The position numbers were made by a program, and so were the translations under genes. Shown in pieces: positions 24,995 to 37,640 of a stretch of 64,000 nt of DNA. Within the stretch, counting starts at the first letter, position 1. Each line of letters begins with the position of its first letter. The DNA is from Whalleya microplaca (lineage: Eukaryota > Ascomycota > Sordariomycetes > Xylariales > Xylariaceae). The DNA is taken from the NCBI GenBank assembly GCA_022497155.1, contig MU385732.1, positions 558,001 through 622,000 on the forward strand, in the 5' to 3' direction. The notes under the pieces were generated by a model. The model ran no database searches. It was not told where the DNA came from and worked only from the letters and a program-made list of their open reading frames with translations.

Positions 24995-27617
24995 TCACTG
25001 AGGTGGGTTTCCCCACCAGCTTCCACCCGCTGAAGATTGCCCATTGTTCCAGGGTGACGAACCAGACGGTGGCGCCCCTGGGTTGGGGTTCTGAGGCATG
25101 TTGGGATTTTGCGGGATGCTGGGGTTCTGAGGCATGAATTGCCTAGGGGTTTGCTCTGGAGGATACATCCCTTGTCCAGGATTGGGATAGCCCTGACCTA
25201 GACCCTGCATGCCAGGATATTGCATAGTACCCGGTTGCATCTGGGGCGTACCGCCTGGATGACGTAGCTGAGGAGCCGGCGACTGTTGTGGGTGAGGCGA
25301 CTGCGTGGTATACCCAGGGTAATGCTGGGCTGTCTGAGGCGTCTGCGGAGGGCCCCACATCTGGTTTGAAGAGCCATAGTTGTACGCCGGTGCGCCCTGA
25401 GGGATGTTGCCGGCGGCATTGGGCTGGATATTCGAGGGCCTCGATTGTTTTTGAGACGACGGCTGGGGCATGCCTCGCATTGGTGCTTGGCTCATCGGTG
25501 GCTGGGAATGAATAGACTGCGAGTACGGCGGCGCAGTCATCATCATCTGCGGACTGTGATTTGCTATTATGCCAGATGATTGCATGCTTGCTGAGATAAC
25601 ATGGGGCGATTGGACGGATCGCGTCGTGGGCAGGGAAGGCTCGGTACTCACGGGCTGGCTCGTAGGCGGTTGCTCGTGGGGTCGCCGCCACAGGTTGTGC
25701 ATGTACTCGGTACGCAACTCACGCTGTTGATTGACACTTCGATTGAACTCAGCGCCATGGTGCGCCTGCTGATGAATCTCCGAGACGGGACTGGACTGGG
25801 TCCTGTCCTGGTACGCGGGGCCGGTGATCTCCTGCCGAGGACCGCCTTTGATGAAGTTGCTATAATCTCGAGTCCGCGTGTCGTTCAGATCTGGTCCGAC
25901 TGTTATCATTGGCATTCTGGCCGAGCTTCCTGGCGGTCCCATCATACCTGGTTGGACAAGCGGTTGCGGAGCACCACCGAACTGCGGAGTATTGGCATAG
26001 ACAATCTCTCCGTGAGGACCCCCTGGGAGTGGCGTTGCGTTGCTATTCGCCTCAGCTGCTGCTTCTCTGGCTCTGGACGCACCGGGCCGTTTCTCTCCTG
26101 CAAGGTCAGCTTCAGTGAAGCCCTGCTTGCGGGCCTTCTGTTCCCAATAGTCATCTCGCACCCTCCTGCCATTCACTATGACTCTGCTCCCGAATTGTCG
26201 AAACATGGACCGAGCCGTGACAATAGCAATTTGCCTCGACCTGTACGAAAAGGGCAGAATTTCCTGCGAGACTAAATCGTCCTTCTCAACCTGATTCGCG
26301 ATGATTTTGAAGAGCGACCTATTCTTGTTAAACAGCAAGTATGAATCCCGATAGCCGAGTACTCTTGCGCATTCCGTCGCAAGCATGAATAACTTATCGC
26401 CGCGATTGGGAACAAGGAATGTCCGGCATCGATAATCGCGTCCGCCCGTCAGGTTGCCATTCGGCATGACTTTCTTCTCGCCGGACTCGTCGACTTCGCG
26501 CGGCAGGTATTCGTCTCCGCCCGGGCAGAGTTGGTCGGTAGTGTGGTCGCGCACCGTCGGGAGAGCCTTCAAGGTCGACTTGGTGGGCGTGATCTTCGCC
26601 GGGGGGGAGGCCTGCGCCGGGGTGTAGTTACCAGGCTGTGGCAACGAGGCATTTTGCGACTGCGGCGTATGCGGTGGTATCGACTGCGACATTTGAGGGA
26701 GTGAGGGTGCAGGAATATGCGTCTGGTTTGGGGTTTCCGGAAGGTTATTAGATGGTCCGGATTTCATCGGACGGCCGCGCTTTCTCTGCTGTTTCGAATC
26801 ACCTGCGGATGCGACATGCAAAATTAGCAGGTAGTTCCCTTGCGCGTGCTGTCGCACAACAACATGATGTAACACGACCACGACGTGCACGACGGCGACA
26901 TGACCGAGAGCTACACAAGGGGAGACCACAGCTTACCATCCTCTCCGGGTGCTCCAGACGACGGTGCGTCCTGATAGGAGTCTGGCGAACGGCTCCGTTT
27001 TTGGCCGCGGGGGCTCGGGTTTGGGGGATCTATACGACCAGGAAGGAAATCAGTAACCGGCGGCTAGACTACAGACAAGACAAGACGTCGGAACTAAATT
27101 AGAGGCGGTAATGACACATATGCACCAGGTAATGGCCATCGCGACAATCGCGTTGTGCCTTGCGGGTGCGGGATGCGGTGCGAGACAGGTAGCGGTAGGC
27201 GTGTCGATGGCGATGACGGCGGCAGCGACAGCGATGGCGATGGCGATGGCGATCATTCGCGGCAGAAGCGGATAGTGAGTGTGTGTGTATATGTATGTAT
27301 GTGTGTGGATGAGAGAGTGTATGCGTGCGTGCGTGCGTGCATTCGCGCGCGTAGGTGCGGATGCGCGGGCGAAGGCAAATCCGAAAAGCTTCTCTCAACT
27401 GCACGCACAGCAGTGCTAGGCAAAGCAGGGCGAGGCAGGGCGAGGCAAGGCAAGGCAAAGCAAACAGCGGACGGCAAAAAGAAAGAGGATTAAGAAGAAG
27501 ATTATACGAAGAAGATTAAATGCGCAACTCACCGGAATTCAAAGCAGCAGGGTTGATAGTCGCGGGATTGTTGATGGTCGCACCCTCGCCGTTAGTAGGC
27601 GTTTGGTTGGAATACAT
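24995..27617 (-). CDS. RSC7/Npl6-like chromatin-remodelling complex subunit
   Basis: Three exons: 27533-27617, 26937-27029 and 24995-26802, giving 661 residues; introns are 27030-27532 (503 bp) and 26803-26936. An AT-hook-like KRGRPMK at about residues 67-73 follows a basic Ser/Pro stretch. Residues about 141-290 carry the RSC7/SWP82 domain, with EYLPREVDESGEKKVMPNG, YRCRTFLVPNRGDKLFML, GYRDSYLLFNKNRSLFKI and ARSMFRQFGSRVIVNGRRVRDDYWE (the last given as separate motif parts). The remaining 370 residues are Gln/Pro/Met-rich and disordered. Yeast Rsc7 (Npl6) is a subunit of the RSC remodeller and Swp82 of SWI/SNF; filamentous fungi commonly keep one protein of this kind, so either complex is possible. 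The start at 27617 is the only Met close upstream of exon 1 end; the frame stays open upstream only because the leader is repeat DNA. Confidence 0.93.
27200..27345. repeat. GATGGC and TATG/TGCG repeats in RSC7-like intron 1
   Basis: Inside the 503-bp first intron, the plus strand has a GATGGC/GACGGC hexanucleotide cluster (about 27207-27251), then GT/GTAT repeats and a TGCG run (about 27322-27338). The intron is several times longer than any other in the window, and these expansions account for part of that. Confidence 0.8.
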
Positions 27618-27889
27618 TCGAACGGGCGACGATGCGATGTTGCACGTCAGGCGGCGGACGAGACGTGGAGAAAGCGGTGCCTGCAGAGCGACGTGTCTTG
27701 ATATAGTTGGATCAGAGAGAAAAAGGCAAAGTGGAAGGGTGGTTAGGGGGTTGTTTAGAATGACGCGCGCGCAGACGAGGCGAGGGTAGTATGTAGTAGT
27801 GTCTGTAGCAGATCCTCCCTCTTTGCTGCTTGGTCTGGCTGTCTGGGTATCTGTCTGGCTGTGTGAAGAACGGGCAAGTGATGTATGTG

Positions 27890-28075
27890 GATGTGTGGAT
27901 GTATGGATGTATGGATGTAGTATGTATGGATGGATGGGCTTGGGTGTATGGGTGTATGGTATTGGTATGGTATGGGTGTATGTGCTTGGGTGTATGTAAG
28001 TATGTATGTATGTACGTATGTATGTAGGTAGGCATGTAGGTAGGTATGTAGGTAGGTATGTATGTATGGATGCGC
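27890..28075. repeat. Interrupted TATG/GATG/TAGG tetranucleotide tract in leader region
   Basis: Nearly continuous GTAT, GATG and TAGG tetranucleotides run for about 185 bp, starting roughly 270 bp upstream of the RSC7-like start codon. It probably lies in the promoter or 5' untranslated region. It keeps long spurious frames open on both strands, rich in Tyr, Thr, His and Pro on the minus strand. Confidence 0.85.
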
Positions 28076-31000
28076 ACCTCTCTTTCCAATGCTTCGAAGG
28101 GGGATGGATGAATGAATGGGGATGATGCAGGATGGATGGATTACTCGTGCATGTGGTTGGTAGATTTGGGTAGATTGGCGCAAACCCAAGTACTGCGAGT
28201 AAAGCCAAACCCGGGCAATAATGTACGCAGTAAGTTACTAATAATGTAAGTCCCCAGTGGTCCTTCCTGCCTGTCTGTGCCGGGCTACGGGCTACGGGCA
28301 ACCTCGTTGGGGTCGCGTTGGGGTCGAGGGAGGGGAGGGGGAAGGGGTCTTGGTGCTTGGTGCTTGGTCGTGCTTTCTCTTCCACACAGCTGACTAGAGC
28401 CGAAAGACTATTTTGTGATTTTGCGACTTTGCGTTTGACGTCAATCAAAATACCCTTTCTTTGCCCACTCTCGATCTTCCCAAACTTCTTATTTTTCCTT
28501 TTTTTCTCTTTTAGTATTTTGACTTTTCTGTCTTTTCTGTGAGCAATACCTTTTTCGATTCTGTGTGTTTCAGCAAACTCTAATAATGACAAGGTCGTTA
28601 GGCTAGTACCCCCGGTTGGCTGGCAGTGTAGGTAATAAGCCCTAGTATGTAAGTCTGCTGGAGACTATCTTGGTGATACTGAAGCACGCGCAACGCGATA
28701 TGCGTATGCAACAGAGCAGAGTAGTATACACAGTAGCGTGGTGTCTGCGTGTGTGTAATGCGGATTAAATGTAGACCGCAGGAAGCGGGTATGCAAGTGT
28801 TGGACAGAAGGGCCACAAGGGATGGTCTACACCAACACCCCGCGATCTAACCTAGGATGAGGTAACTGTATGTATGTACGTAGATGTAGGCACCTTTACA
28901 CACACAAGAACATTAGTATGTGTATCGATACCGGTATACCTCGCAATATACCCAGCAAGCCCAGCAAGCCTGGTGTACTGCAAGTAATGAGACAGAGGAT
29001 ACGCAAAAAGGATACGCAGCGCACCCAGCGCCAGCTCTCGTCCTAGAGCAACAGAATGCGACCTAAAAACAAGAGAGGGCCGGATGGCGAATGATGATGA
29101 ATAACAGTAATCAGCGCGCCGAGAGAGAGCGGCCGAGAAAGTCAAGGGTCCTTAGGAAGGGAACAGGGGTGTTACAAGCCTAGGCGGGCGCAGGGACCAG
29201 GGTAGATGAAAAGGTGAGCAGGGATATTGCACGAAGCAGGGATCCATCGAGGGGAGCAGGGGAGCCGATTCCCACTGCCCATATCTACATAGTACATGTA
29301 CTGCAGCTGCTGCATACATACCTTTGCATAAATTACCCCATGAGGTAATCAGAGTAATGTTTGATACCCGTAATGAGATTTGCCCTGTTGGCCCTGTTGA
29401 GATGAATACCTCGCGCAGGCCGTCGAGAGGTATCTGTATGAGTATCGGTGACCCGTGAAAGACGGCAGTATAGCAATAGACTTGTATAATGAATGATGGC
29501 AATCGTAGTGGAGACTCTTCAAATGTAGCGAAAGTTGTAAGTGAAGAACCAAAAGTGAAAAGGGAGCGACGAGGGGTTTGGAGGGGGGTTGCCTGCGCCC
29601 GTTTATACATACCTAGTAGCCACTACTTGCGCACCATGGAAAGATAAAAATGTCCTAACAGCCCTAATGAACGCTTAATTATATTAGATAAAGAGATAAA
29701 ACTACCTCTTTAGCATTAGATGGACTTTATATCTTTCTACGTTGGTGATAACACGTACTTGTATCCATTGCACACTACAACTGTACATTGCACGAAATGC
29801 AGTTATAACTTTCAAGCCTGAAATAAAACACCACATTATGTGGTAGTTTCAAAGATATTATAAAATAAAAGAGCCATAGAAAACGACCTACCAGTTTTCC
29901 AGAGCGATCAATAAATGCATGTTAGTCCATTAGCCGGGTGTTTCTTGCTTTGACTTCTGCAACGAAACTTGAACCTAATAATTGGAGAGACGCAGACGCT
30001 TACACGTCAGGCGCCTCTGTACAAGTAAACCCGCCGGATCCCCAAATGATGATAACGATTCTCCGCGCAACATGCTCAACTTATCGATACGGTCGGTAAG
30101 AATAGGATAGTCCTGTGCAATAGTATATGCGTATACTTACGGCGATAGATATATGTAGAAAACCTACGTGTCGTATTTTCCAGCGGGGACCATGATGCCA
30201 CAAGTTGACACAGAATCCCAGTTCGCTTCACAGCATGGAAGCCAACAGTCGTCAAAGGAGCTGGGAGCTTTGGAGTAGTTTCATCAGTAGAGTTGCAGGA
30301 AGATCTACGATCGGTAGGATCCGGTTGGTTGTTTACACCGGGGCCCTCGATTGACTATGTAGGTAACGAACTCATTGATGGTCGCGGAAGGTCTGTCTAT
30401 GGTTGGTATGATCGGTATGGTCGGCATGGTCGGTATGTACGATTTGATCTCAGCCTGTCTCATTGAGGCATTCCGCCGCCATATACGTAGGTAATAGATT
30501 TTACACTTTCATACTTGTAGATGCGTTGCTCCTGATTCATCCCGACCGATTGCTGCGCCTGGGTGCTTGAACTTTACCTATCAACCTGCCTTTTTCACGT
30601 ATCTATGGGACATGTTCTCCCATGTGGGGGTTAGGCTGCCATACTGCGTACACTTCCAGACGCGCGCGGTCTGGGAGAAGCTGTCGCCCATCCGCGCACG
30701 CAAACGATACTGAATGCGAGTCTCCATTATGCCTACTAATTGCAGAATAGCGGAAATTAGTGGCCGTCCGAAGACCTCAACCGGGTTAAGCGGCAGAGAA
30801 TCGGCGTGGGATTCACAGGTAATGAGATGTTATGACCACCACGCTGGAATCCTGCTGCACACTTGGGTAGGTCCACGCGAGATAACACCAACATCCAGGG
30901 CTGGGATATCGCATTACATTCTAGCAACATATATGTATGAATAACGTGCTCGTCGCCGTCTTGGGCATGATTGTTTACCATGGTGATGCTGAGGGAGAGG

Positions 31001-34000
31001 ACCCAGATGCGTGCCAAGCTCTACGGAAGTTCGTTCAGCTGTGCGCCCAAAACGCCAAACGCGAACTACGCCGTGTAAGCGACATACGCGTCGAACAGTT
31101 ATTTGCCTAGACCTAATAAGGCGCAATACCAAGTACCTAATTATTCCCGATTTCTTTCTTTCTTACTTGCATTATGACACACCTCATGCAGGGAGGGATT
31201 CCAACCAACGTGTATAAGTCGGCTTACAGTAACTTAAACCCGACCTGGTAATGTCAGCAGTACAGCAACTTTCAAGGCTCTCCGGCATCATGACTGCTGG
31301 TATCATGACTGCTGTTACATAGTATGTACTATCGCCGGTGAGGATACTTTGGTTAGTCGGGAAGGCCCCCCGTCCTGATTGGAGGAAGCTCATGTAATCT
31401 CGTCTAACAAGCAAAATCACTCACTTACATAGTACAGGCTGCAAGGCTGTCCAGGTATCTATCACTCATAGCGACGATGAAGTTGGTACTACATAGTATG
31501 TATATTTTCAAGAGCCAAGCAAGCGGACGGCAAGGACCCAAAATAGGCAATGAGTTCATCCTCGTGTAATGAGAAGAATCTATTTATATGTCTTCGAGTC
31601 GCTCGCCGACTTACATTCCCAGTCTTGGTGGCTTTTTTCCCCAGCCGTCGAACCACGTAATATTTCGTCAGCACTTCCTAGACAATTATTCAATGCAAGC
31701 CGCAGAATCTACATATATTCCCGTAGTTGTAGAATCAACATTGTCGTCGTTCTTGGTATTGGACATCAATGTCTGAGCCTGGCCTGATTCCGGGTTGACT
31801 CATATCTCCCACCTCACCCGAGACCATCCCTGCCTCCTTACATATATATACATAGAAAAGTACTTACCTATGTATCATACAGTCCGTATACGTATTAAAG
31901 ATTTTGTAAAAGTGGTTCGCATCAGTCATTGCCGCCCCGCTTAGAACGACTCTGATTTCACATGACCGAATTCCCAATCTCACCCAGAGATAAGAATACA
32001 AACGCAATGGAAGTGATTCATTTCTATAGGACCGACCTTTTGGAATTTAATGTGTAAATGCCATATTGTATTAGTATTTATGTCGCGCAAGCTATTGCCG
32101 TCCAATCATCGATCATGGGATGCGCGGAGCCAGATCCTGCGATATCTGTCGACTGGTCCGGTTTGGTGCAAGTCCGCCCGCCACGTCTCGGTGACTACAA
32201 CAAACTTGACAAGCCTTTCAATATTGGCCTTCGGCATGCCAAGACGGACGGAATACAGACCGTGTAGCCGCTTCTGTTTACTCTGGCGAACCTGCCCTAT
32301 CCGACACAACGCCCATTTGAATATCTCTAGCTGATGCTTAAGTATCGTCTAAGATATGCCCTTTAACCTCTCCACGACGGCGATGCTATAAGCCCGCTGC
32401 ATCATAATACTACGTTGCGCTGAGAAAGACTACCTCCACCTTTACCAATATCATGCTACCAACACATCGTTACTACCAGACGCGACGTGCATTTGATTAT
32501 GTTATATGTTCCCCCCTGCCTTTCTTTCCAGAAGCCCCCCTGAGTTCTATGAATAGGATAGAGTTACACCTCAGCCCATATCTCAAAGTCTTCCGTTGAC
32601 TGGACAAGACCTACTATAATCCCCAACAATGCCTTACTAGCTCTAGAAGCAATTGTCTTAGACGACTTCTCATATCACATGGACGCTAACGAAATAGCAT
32701 GCATATCAGTTGGTTTTATATGAGTGCTTTATTACATATAGGCAGGGTAAGGCTAGCCTACAGCTTAGTGACTATCAATAACCCACGAATATGGGGTTGA
32801 TTTAGTTACTTGTTGACTCTAATGGCGGATGGTGCTTAAACTCTATGCTTTACTGCTTACAGTCGAGCCCTTGACTCATCCAAAACGATGGGGCGTATTA
32901 CACTGCAGTGACTCGCATGCGGATCCGTCGTACTACGTAGCAATGTGCGAAAACATGAACGCGTACTCGATAGAACTAGATGCCTCTCCTGCCTATCCCT
33001 CGAATACCCTCTTGTCACATGGAAAGGAGATCGCGTAAAAAGACGACGCGGTACGTCTTTTTCCTGAACACAAAGTTTGTGATATGTTACCCATGAATGG
33101 TCGATGGTCTTACTGACCAAAAACGGTTAGGTAGGACAGCGCCCTACGCCGTCTATTTCTTCCTGCACGATGCTGCAGCCAAGGGCTAGGTAGCTTCACA
33201 CATTTGTCGACCTGCAGGAGGTCCACTTTGTACGGGATACCTGCTAGCCTCCTCATCGCTGCATCTGTCACGAGTCGCTTATGTTCGACTCACAAGGCCG
33301 ATCTCCCATTTCGACAGGGGAGGCCAACGAGCGGCGGTTGCGGATCTAGCCAGGGAAACTGACAGATGAGTGTACGGTTGCCGATGCACTTAAGCCCTTC
33401 TGGGGTGTGGGGAGCCGTGATGATCCGGAAGATTATGAGCTCACAAATATCACACAAGCTCACATGGCACCAAACGAAGCGCCGATGGCGAAACTGGTGA
33501 AGAAACAAAATCAACCGTATGTTTCACAATGCCGGAAGACCCGTCGAGGATACGACCTAGAGCCGGAGAGCGTCATCAAACTTCGTAACCAATGATCAGG
33601 CGATGTGGCCTCCAAACGCTGACCGGATTCATCATGGCCGACATTTATCGAAACGTGACATGATTGGTCTACTGATGGACAACCTTGTTCCTCAGATATG
33701 TGGTGAAAATACGCCACAGCTGAACCACTAGGCCTCCGTGGGCGAAGAGGACTATACGGAAGGGGCTTGTAGCCTGACCTCTTACCTACCCACGCAAACA
33801 AAGAAAGGAGGACGACACGAGGTCCCGGACTCAAAGGGACATACGTGAACTGCAGTAGTCTAGTACGTGCTTGCCGGCTTTCGCTAATGCCGCTCCCGTG
33901 AGAAACCAGGATTCTAGACATGAAGTCGGCGACAGAGAAGCGCCGTTGTCATCCAAGGTCATTACCTTGTATGAAGGGCCTCCGTGCTTACCGGGGATTT

Positions 34001-34793
34001 TTATACAAGGCGTAGCAAGATCTCAACTTGTGACTCCTTATCCCCGGTAGCTTGATAGCGACCGGGAACGTAGGTTCCGTTTCGAGCTGACTTGTATTAC
34101 CCCTCACCTCATAGCCAGCTTCCGTTTAAGACTTTCCCTGTTCTTTGAAGATATTCTTCTTTCTCGTTATCGAGAGACTACACCACGGTGCCCCCGAGCC
34201 CTAGATCCTTAGATCAACAGTAGTCTTTGGAGTAGAAGATGTTGGAAGTATCAGGTTATAGACATTTTCATGTGACCGGTGGGTCGTTTGATATATGGGT
34301 TGATATTGCCGTGATGGGAGGCCCAGAACTTCTGGGGAAGCAGGATGGATGGCTAAGAAGATGGTGTGAAGCAGGAGGTCGAAGAGGGGGGACTGAGGAG
34401 CATAATCAGACCAGGGTCGGCGCTGAAATTGAGCTGCCTTGAGAGATAGCGTCCTACCGTGATTGGTAGAGGGCATGGTAGGAGGTCTCGTCGACCAACC
34501 AGCTGACATCCACGCGCGGTTCAAGCCTAGGCCAAACCCGCAGGCCATCTGCAAATCATGATCCATCTTGGCATCGGCCTGTCTCCACCCTTCCTCAAAT
34601 GTAACCGCCCAAGGCGCCCACGCAGCCACGCCCGTCGGTCCTCCTCCTCTTCCTCACTCCACAATCCATCTATCTTATGTACGCCATCTGCCATCTTATT
34701 ACCCTGGGCTTCGACTGGGCGGACCAGGGTGCTCGCGGGAACAGCCTGCATACGTACCATAATGCAGACCTCCACATACCCAGAGACATACAG

Positions 34794-34842
34794 GGTACAG
34801 GATACAGGATACAGGATACAGGATACAGGATACAGGATACAG
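34794..34842. repeat. (GATACAG)n heptanucleotide repeat
   Basis: Six perfect tandem copies of GATACAG at 34801-34842 are preceded by one variant copy (GGTACAG). Seven-base units do not preserve a reading frame, and the region is otherwise non-coding. Confidence 0.93.
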
Positions 34843-37106
34843 TCGGCATAGCATTGCATCGCGTCGCATCGTCCATCAAGCTAATGTCCTTGCAAGCAGC
34901 AAGTTGCAAACGCCGATTCTTATCTTCTCGTGTTATACTGTGGCTTGCGCAGACCCCACACTCTGCCGTCCGAACCAACCGAGCAACTTCATTGAACCAC
35001 AAGCCAGAGCCAGCCTCCTCCTCACTGTTTGGCACAGCCATGACCCAACCCCAACTGACTACCGCGGCAATGTCACTACCCACGTCGAAGGGCAAACGGG
35101 CTTTAATTCATGTTGCCCTCCTTCGGCAGTCCCAGGTACCTGCCCGCCTCTCTGCTGTGGCACTCTACGGTATTGATTCCCTCAAGGAGTGTACTCCACG
35201 ATCTGTCCTTTTATCGACCCGCCGACCCACCGGGGGGACCCTCGCCAGATTCCCTGCCCGTTTACCTGTGCATGTCACAGCAGCGAAATATCCCTGTCTA
35301 CCCGCTCTTGCAGACTTCCTTTTACTTGCCCAGTCCTAGTCTCTGCTGTCTACGCAGTAGCTAATAACTAGAACTTCACCTGCTTCGGTATCGTTTGTTA
35401 TCTCCTTTTATACGCCGCCGGAAAGTAGTCCCAGCTCTGTTCCGATGTAAGGATTGAAGCCCATGGCTCTCCGAGTGGCCGATTTGCCGCGATGACGCAA
35501 TTCGTACCAAGAGTATCCACGATACGACGGTGCCAAGAGCTGAATTTCGGTCAAGATGTGGTCGACCATTCGCTTGCATGTCAGGATCTCTTGACCAGGA
35601 TAATACTACAGGATCAACGAGTTAGTCTAACGATGCTTGATCTAACCTAGAATCTAACCTAGAGATCTCAAACTCAATCTCGCTCTTCCGTTGTCGAATC
35701 ATCAGAGAGCCCGAAGTCTGTCGTCACCAAGCAAGCAAAGCCAGCATAGTTATCCGGTTGCAGCGAGACCTAAGGGTAGTACGGCATTCGGAGACCCTGC
35801 CCAGAGGTTGGTCACGACATATTCTGAAATGAGGGTTAACGATCTGTTTCATGTTTAACTCGATGGATTCCTACCAGGTTTTTCTAAGGTAACCATTTGA
35901 AGACAGTCGGAAGAGACATATTGCCCCGTTGGAGTGCTTTAAACGTTATCTCGGCTTGACATGCCTATACTCCTGAACCCCCATGCCCATGCCGGTATCG
36001 CTAGGTATCTTCAAGACCCTCAACAGGAAACGTAGATGGCCATTTGCCGAAATGCAGTAGGTATGTCGGCGGGCCAACTCCATAAGATGTTGGGGATTTT
36101 GATCGCCGCAATCGTGCCATATTCTAGACATTTGCGAAATAGACAATTACCTAGACGCCAGGTGATCGGACAAAAAACTATCCCTGTGTTTACGCATACA
36201 CGCCAGACTTGCTATGCCCGTAGTAGGTAGGTATTTTTGACCGGACTTCTTGTTGACTCTGGACTCTTCGCGCCATCCCCACCACCATCATGCACCTTTA
36301 GGCCTAGACAGTACTCGTAGAGCGCGACAGTTCGATGTTCATGCGCATTCGGCAAATGGTAGCTCGAGAGAACACTCCACACGGGCTTCATCCCCGGACG
36401 TTAGAATAAAGCCCATCGCCCTTCACGGGGCCCTCTCACGGACCACTGTCGATCCCAGCTTATCTAGCGGGTATCTCTATAATTCACTTACATATCATAT
36501 CGATCATGATAAGACGCAAGGGAGTGAGTTCTAGACGATCAAGTCGATCTTGAGTTTATTCTTTCGAGGTCCCAAAACGGGTGCTATTTTTAACATGGCA
36601 CGTTCTGCTGCTGTGTATGCCGTTCATCACATCGAATACAACAGAAGCCGCACAAGCAATTTGGTAGAATTCGCCGGCTGAATGCTGTACGCAGTAGATC
36701 ATATGAGTCAGATTAATATAGATCCATGGTTATATTCCTCGGCGATGGAGGTTGTATCCTACGGGAGGTCTGCAGCCTGGGTGGGGGAGCACTGCATAGT
36801 CTGAGACTCCCAGATGATGGATTTGCAGTCGTAGTGCTTTGCGGGAGGAGTCGCGTGGAAATGCTAGTCGCCGCAGGTCATGTCATTGTATAGGAATGAT
36901 CGCCAAAAGTTGCGCTGTGGGGTGCTATAGGAAATCATAATCACAAGATAGCTTATGCGTACATTACATACTACGTAGTACGTGTAGTACGTATGTCTAG
37001 ACTGGACCCTCTCTCTCATATGCACAAGCAGGCATTTGGCAATGGAGAACAGACTGGCGGATGCAGTAGGCCGAAGTGTTAAACTTAGGCCGCGTTTCCT
37101 GAATTT

Positions 37107-37640
37107 TAGTTCCTGCCGCCACTGGGCTCTATATATATAAATCGGCCTATATAAATTGCATTGTAGATTATGTTACTGACGAGATGTATTTTGGGTCCTT
37201 ACGCCCTGACCATCAGCTTGATTAGGTTACCTTAAATTTAGGTCTCTTTAAAAACCTCGCTTTTAGGGCCTTTATTAATACCTCCTTTCGCCGGTCGGAA
37301 ATTTAATATTTTTATTTTATTAATTGAATTAAAAGGATTATAATTTTTCTAATTTTTTTAATAATTTTTTTAAGGATAATACTGTTATTGTTATAATTAT
37401 ATACTATTTTTATAACCAGATCTGGGGTATGCTAATTTTATTTAGTAACGATAAGTGACTGTAATAAGACTGCGGCGGCAGGAAAGTCGAAATTTACGAC
37501 AGCCGTCACGATGACTGCAGCGGCAGTTTTACCTACTTTATTAGGGAAAGTTGCCTAAAAAACAGGGGGTGTACAACCCCGTTTTTTATAAAGCTGACTG
37601 CCGCCGCTACGGGAATTATATACGACTTGTAGCTGTTATA
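37107..37640. other. AT-rich island with inverted GC-rich motifs
   Basis: The centre (about 37290-37440) is almost pure A/T. Around it lie four copies of a CTGCNGCGGCAG-like motif: reverse orientation at 37111-37122, forward at 37470-37483, forward at 37514-37526 with one C-to-A/T type change, and reverse at 37597-37607. This looks like the remains of a small inverted-repeat transposon, possibly RIP-mutated. No coding capacity is seen. It lies about 0.7 kb upstream of DIS3. Confidence 0.5.

Noticed and set aside
27516..28592. A 358-codon minus-strand frame upstream of the RSC7-like gene, rich in His, Thr, Tyr and Pro
   Set aside because: It is open because TATG/TAGG tetranucleotide repeats lack stop codons in that frame. 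Only its last part (from Met at 27617) is real coding sequence, as exon 1 of the RSC7-like gene.
33407..33595. Hydrophilic 62-codon plus-strand frame
   Set aside because: It begins with GTG and has no ATG start of its own near the conserved-looking part, no splice partner and no recognised family.
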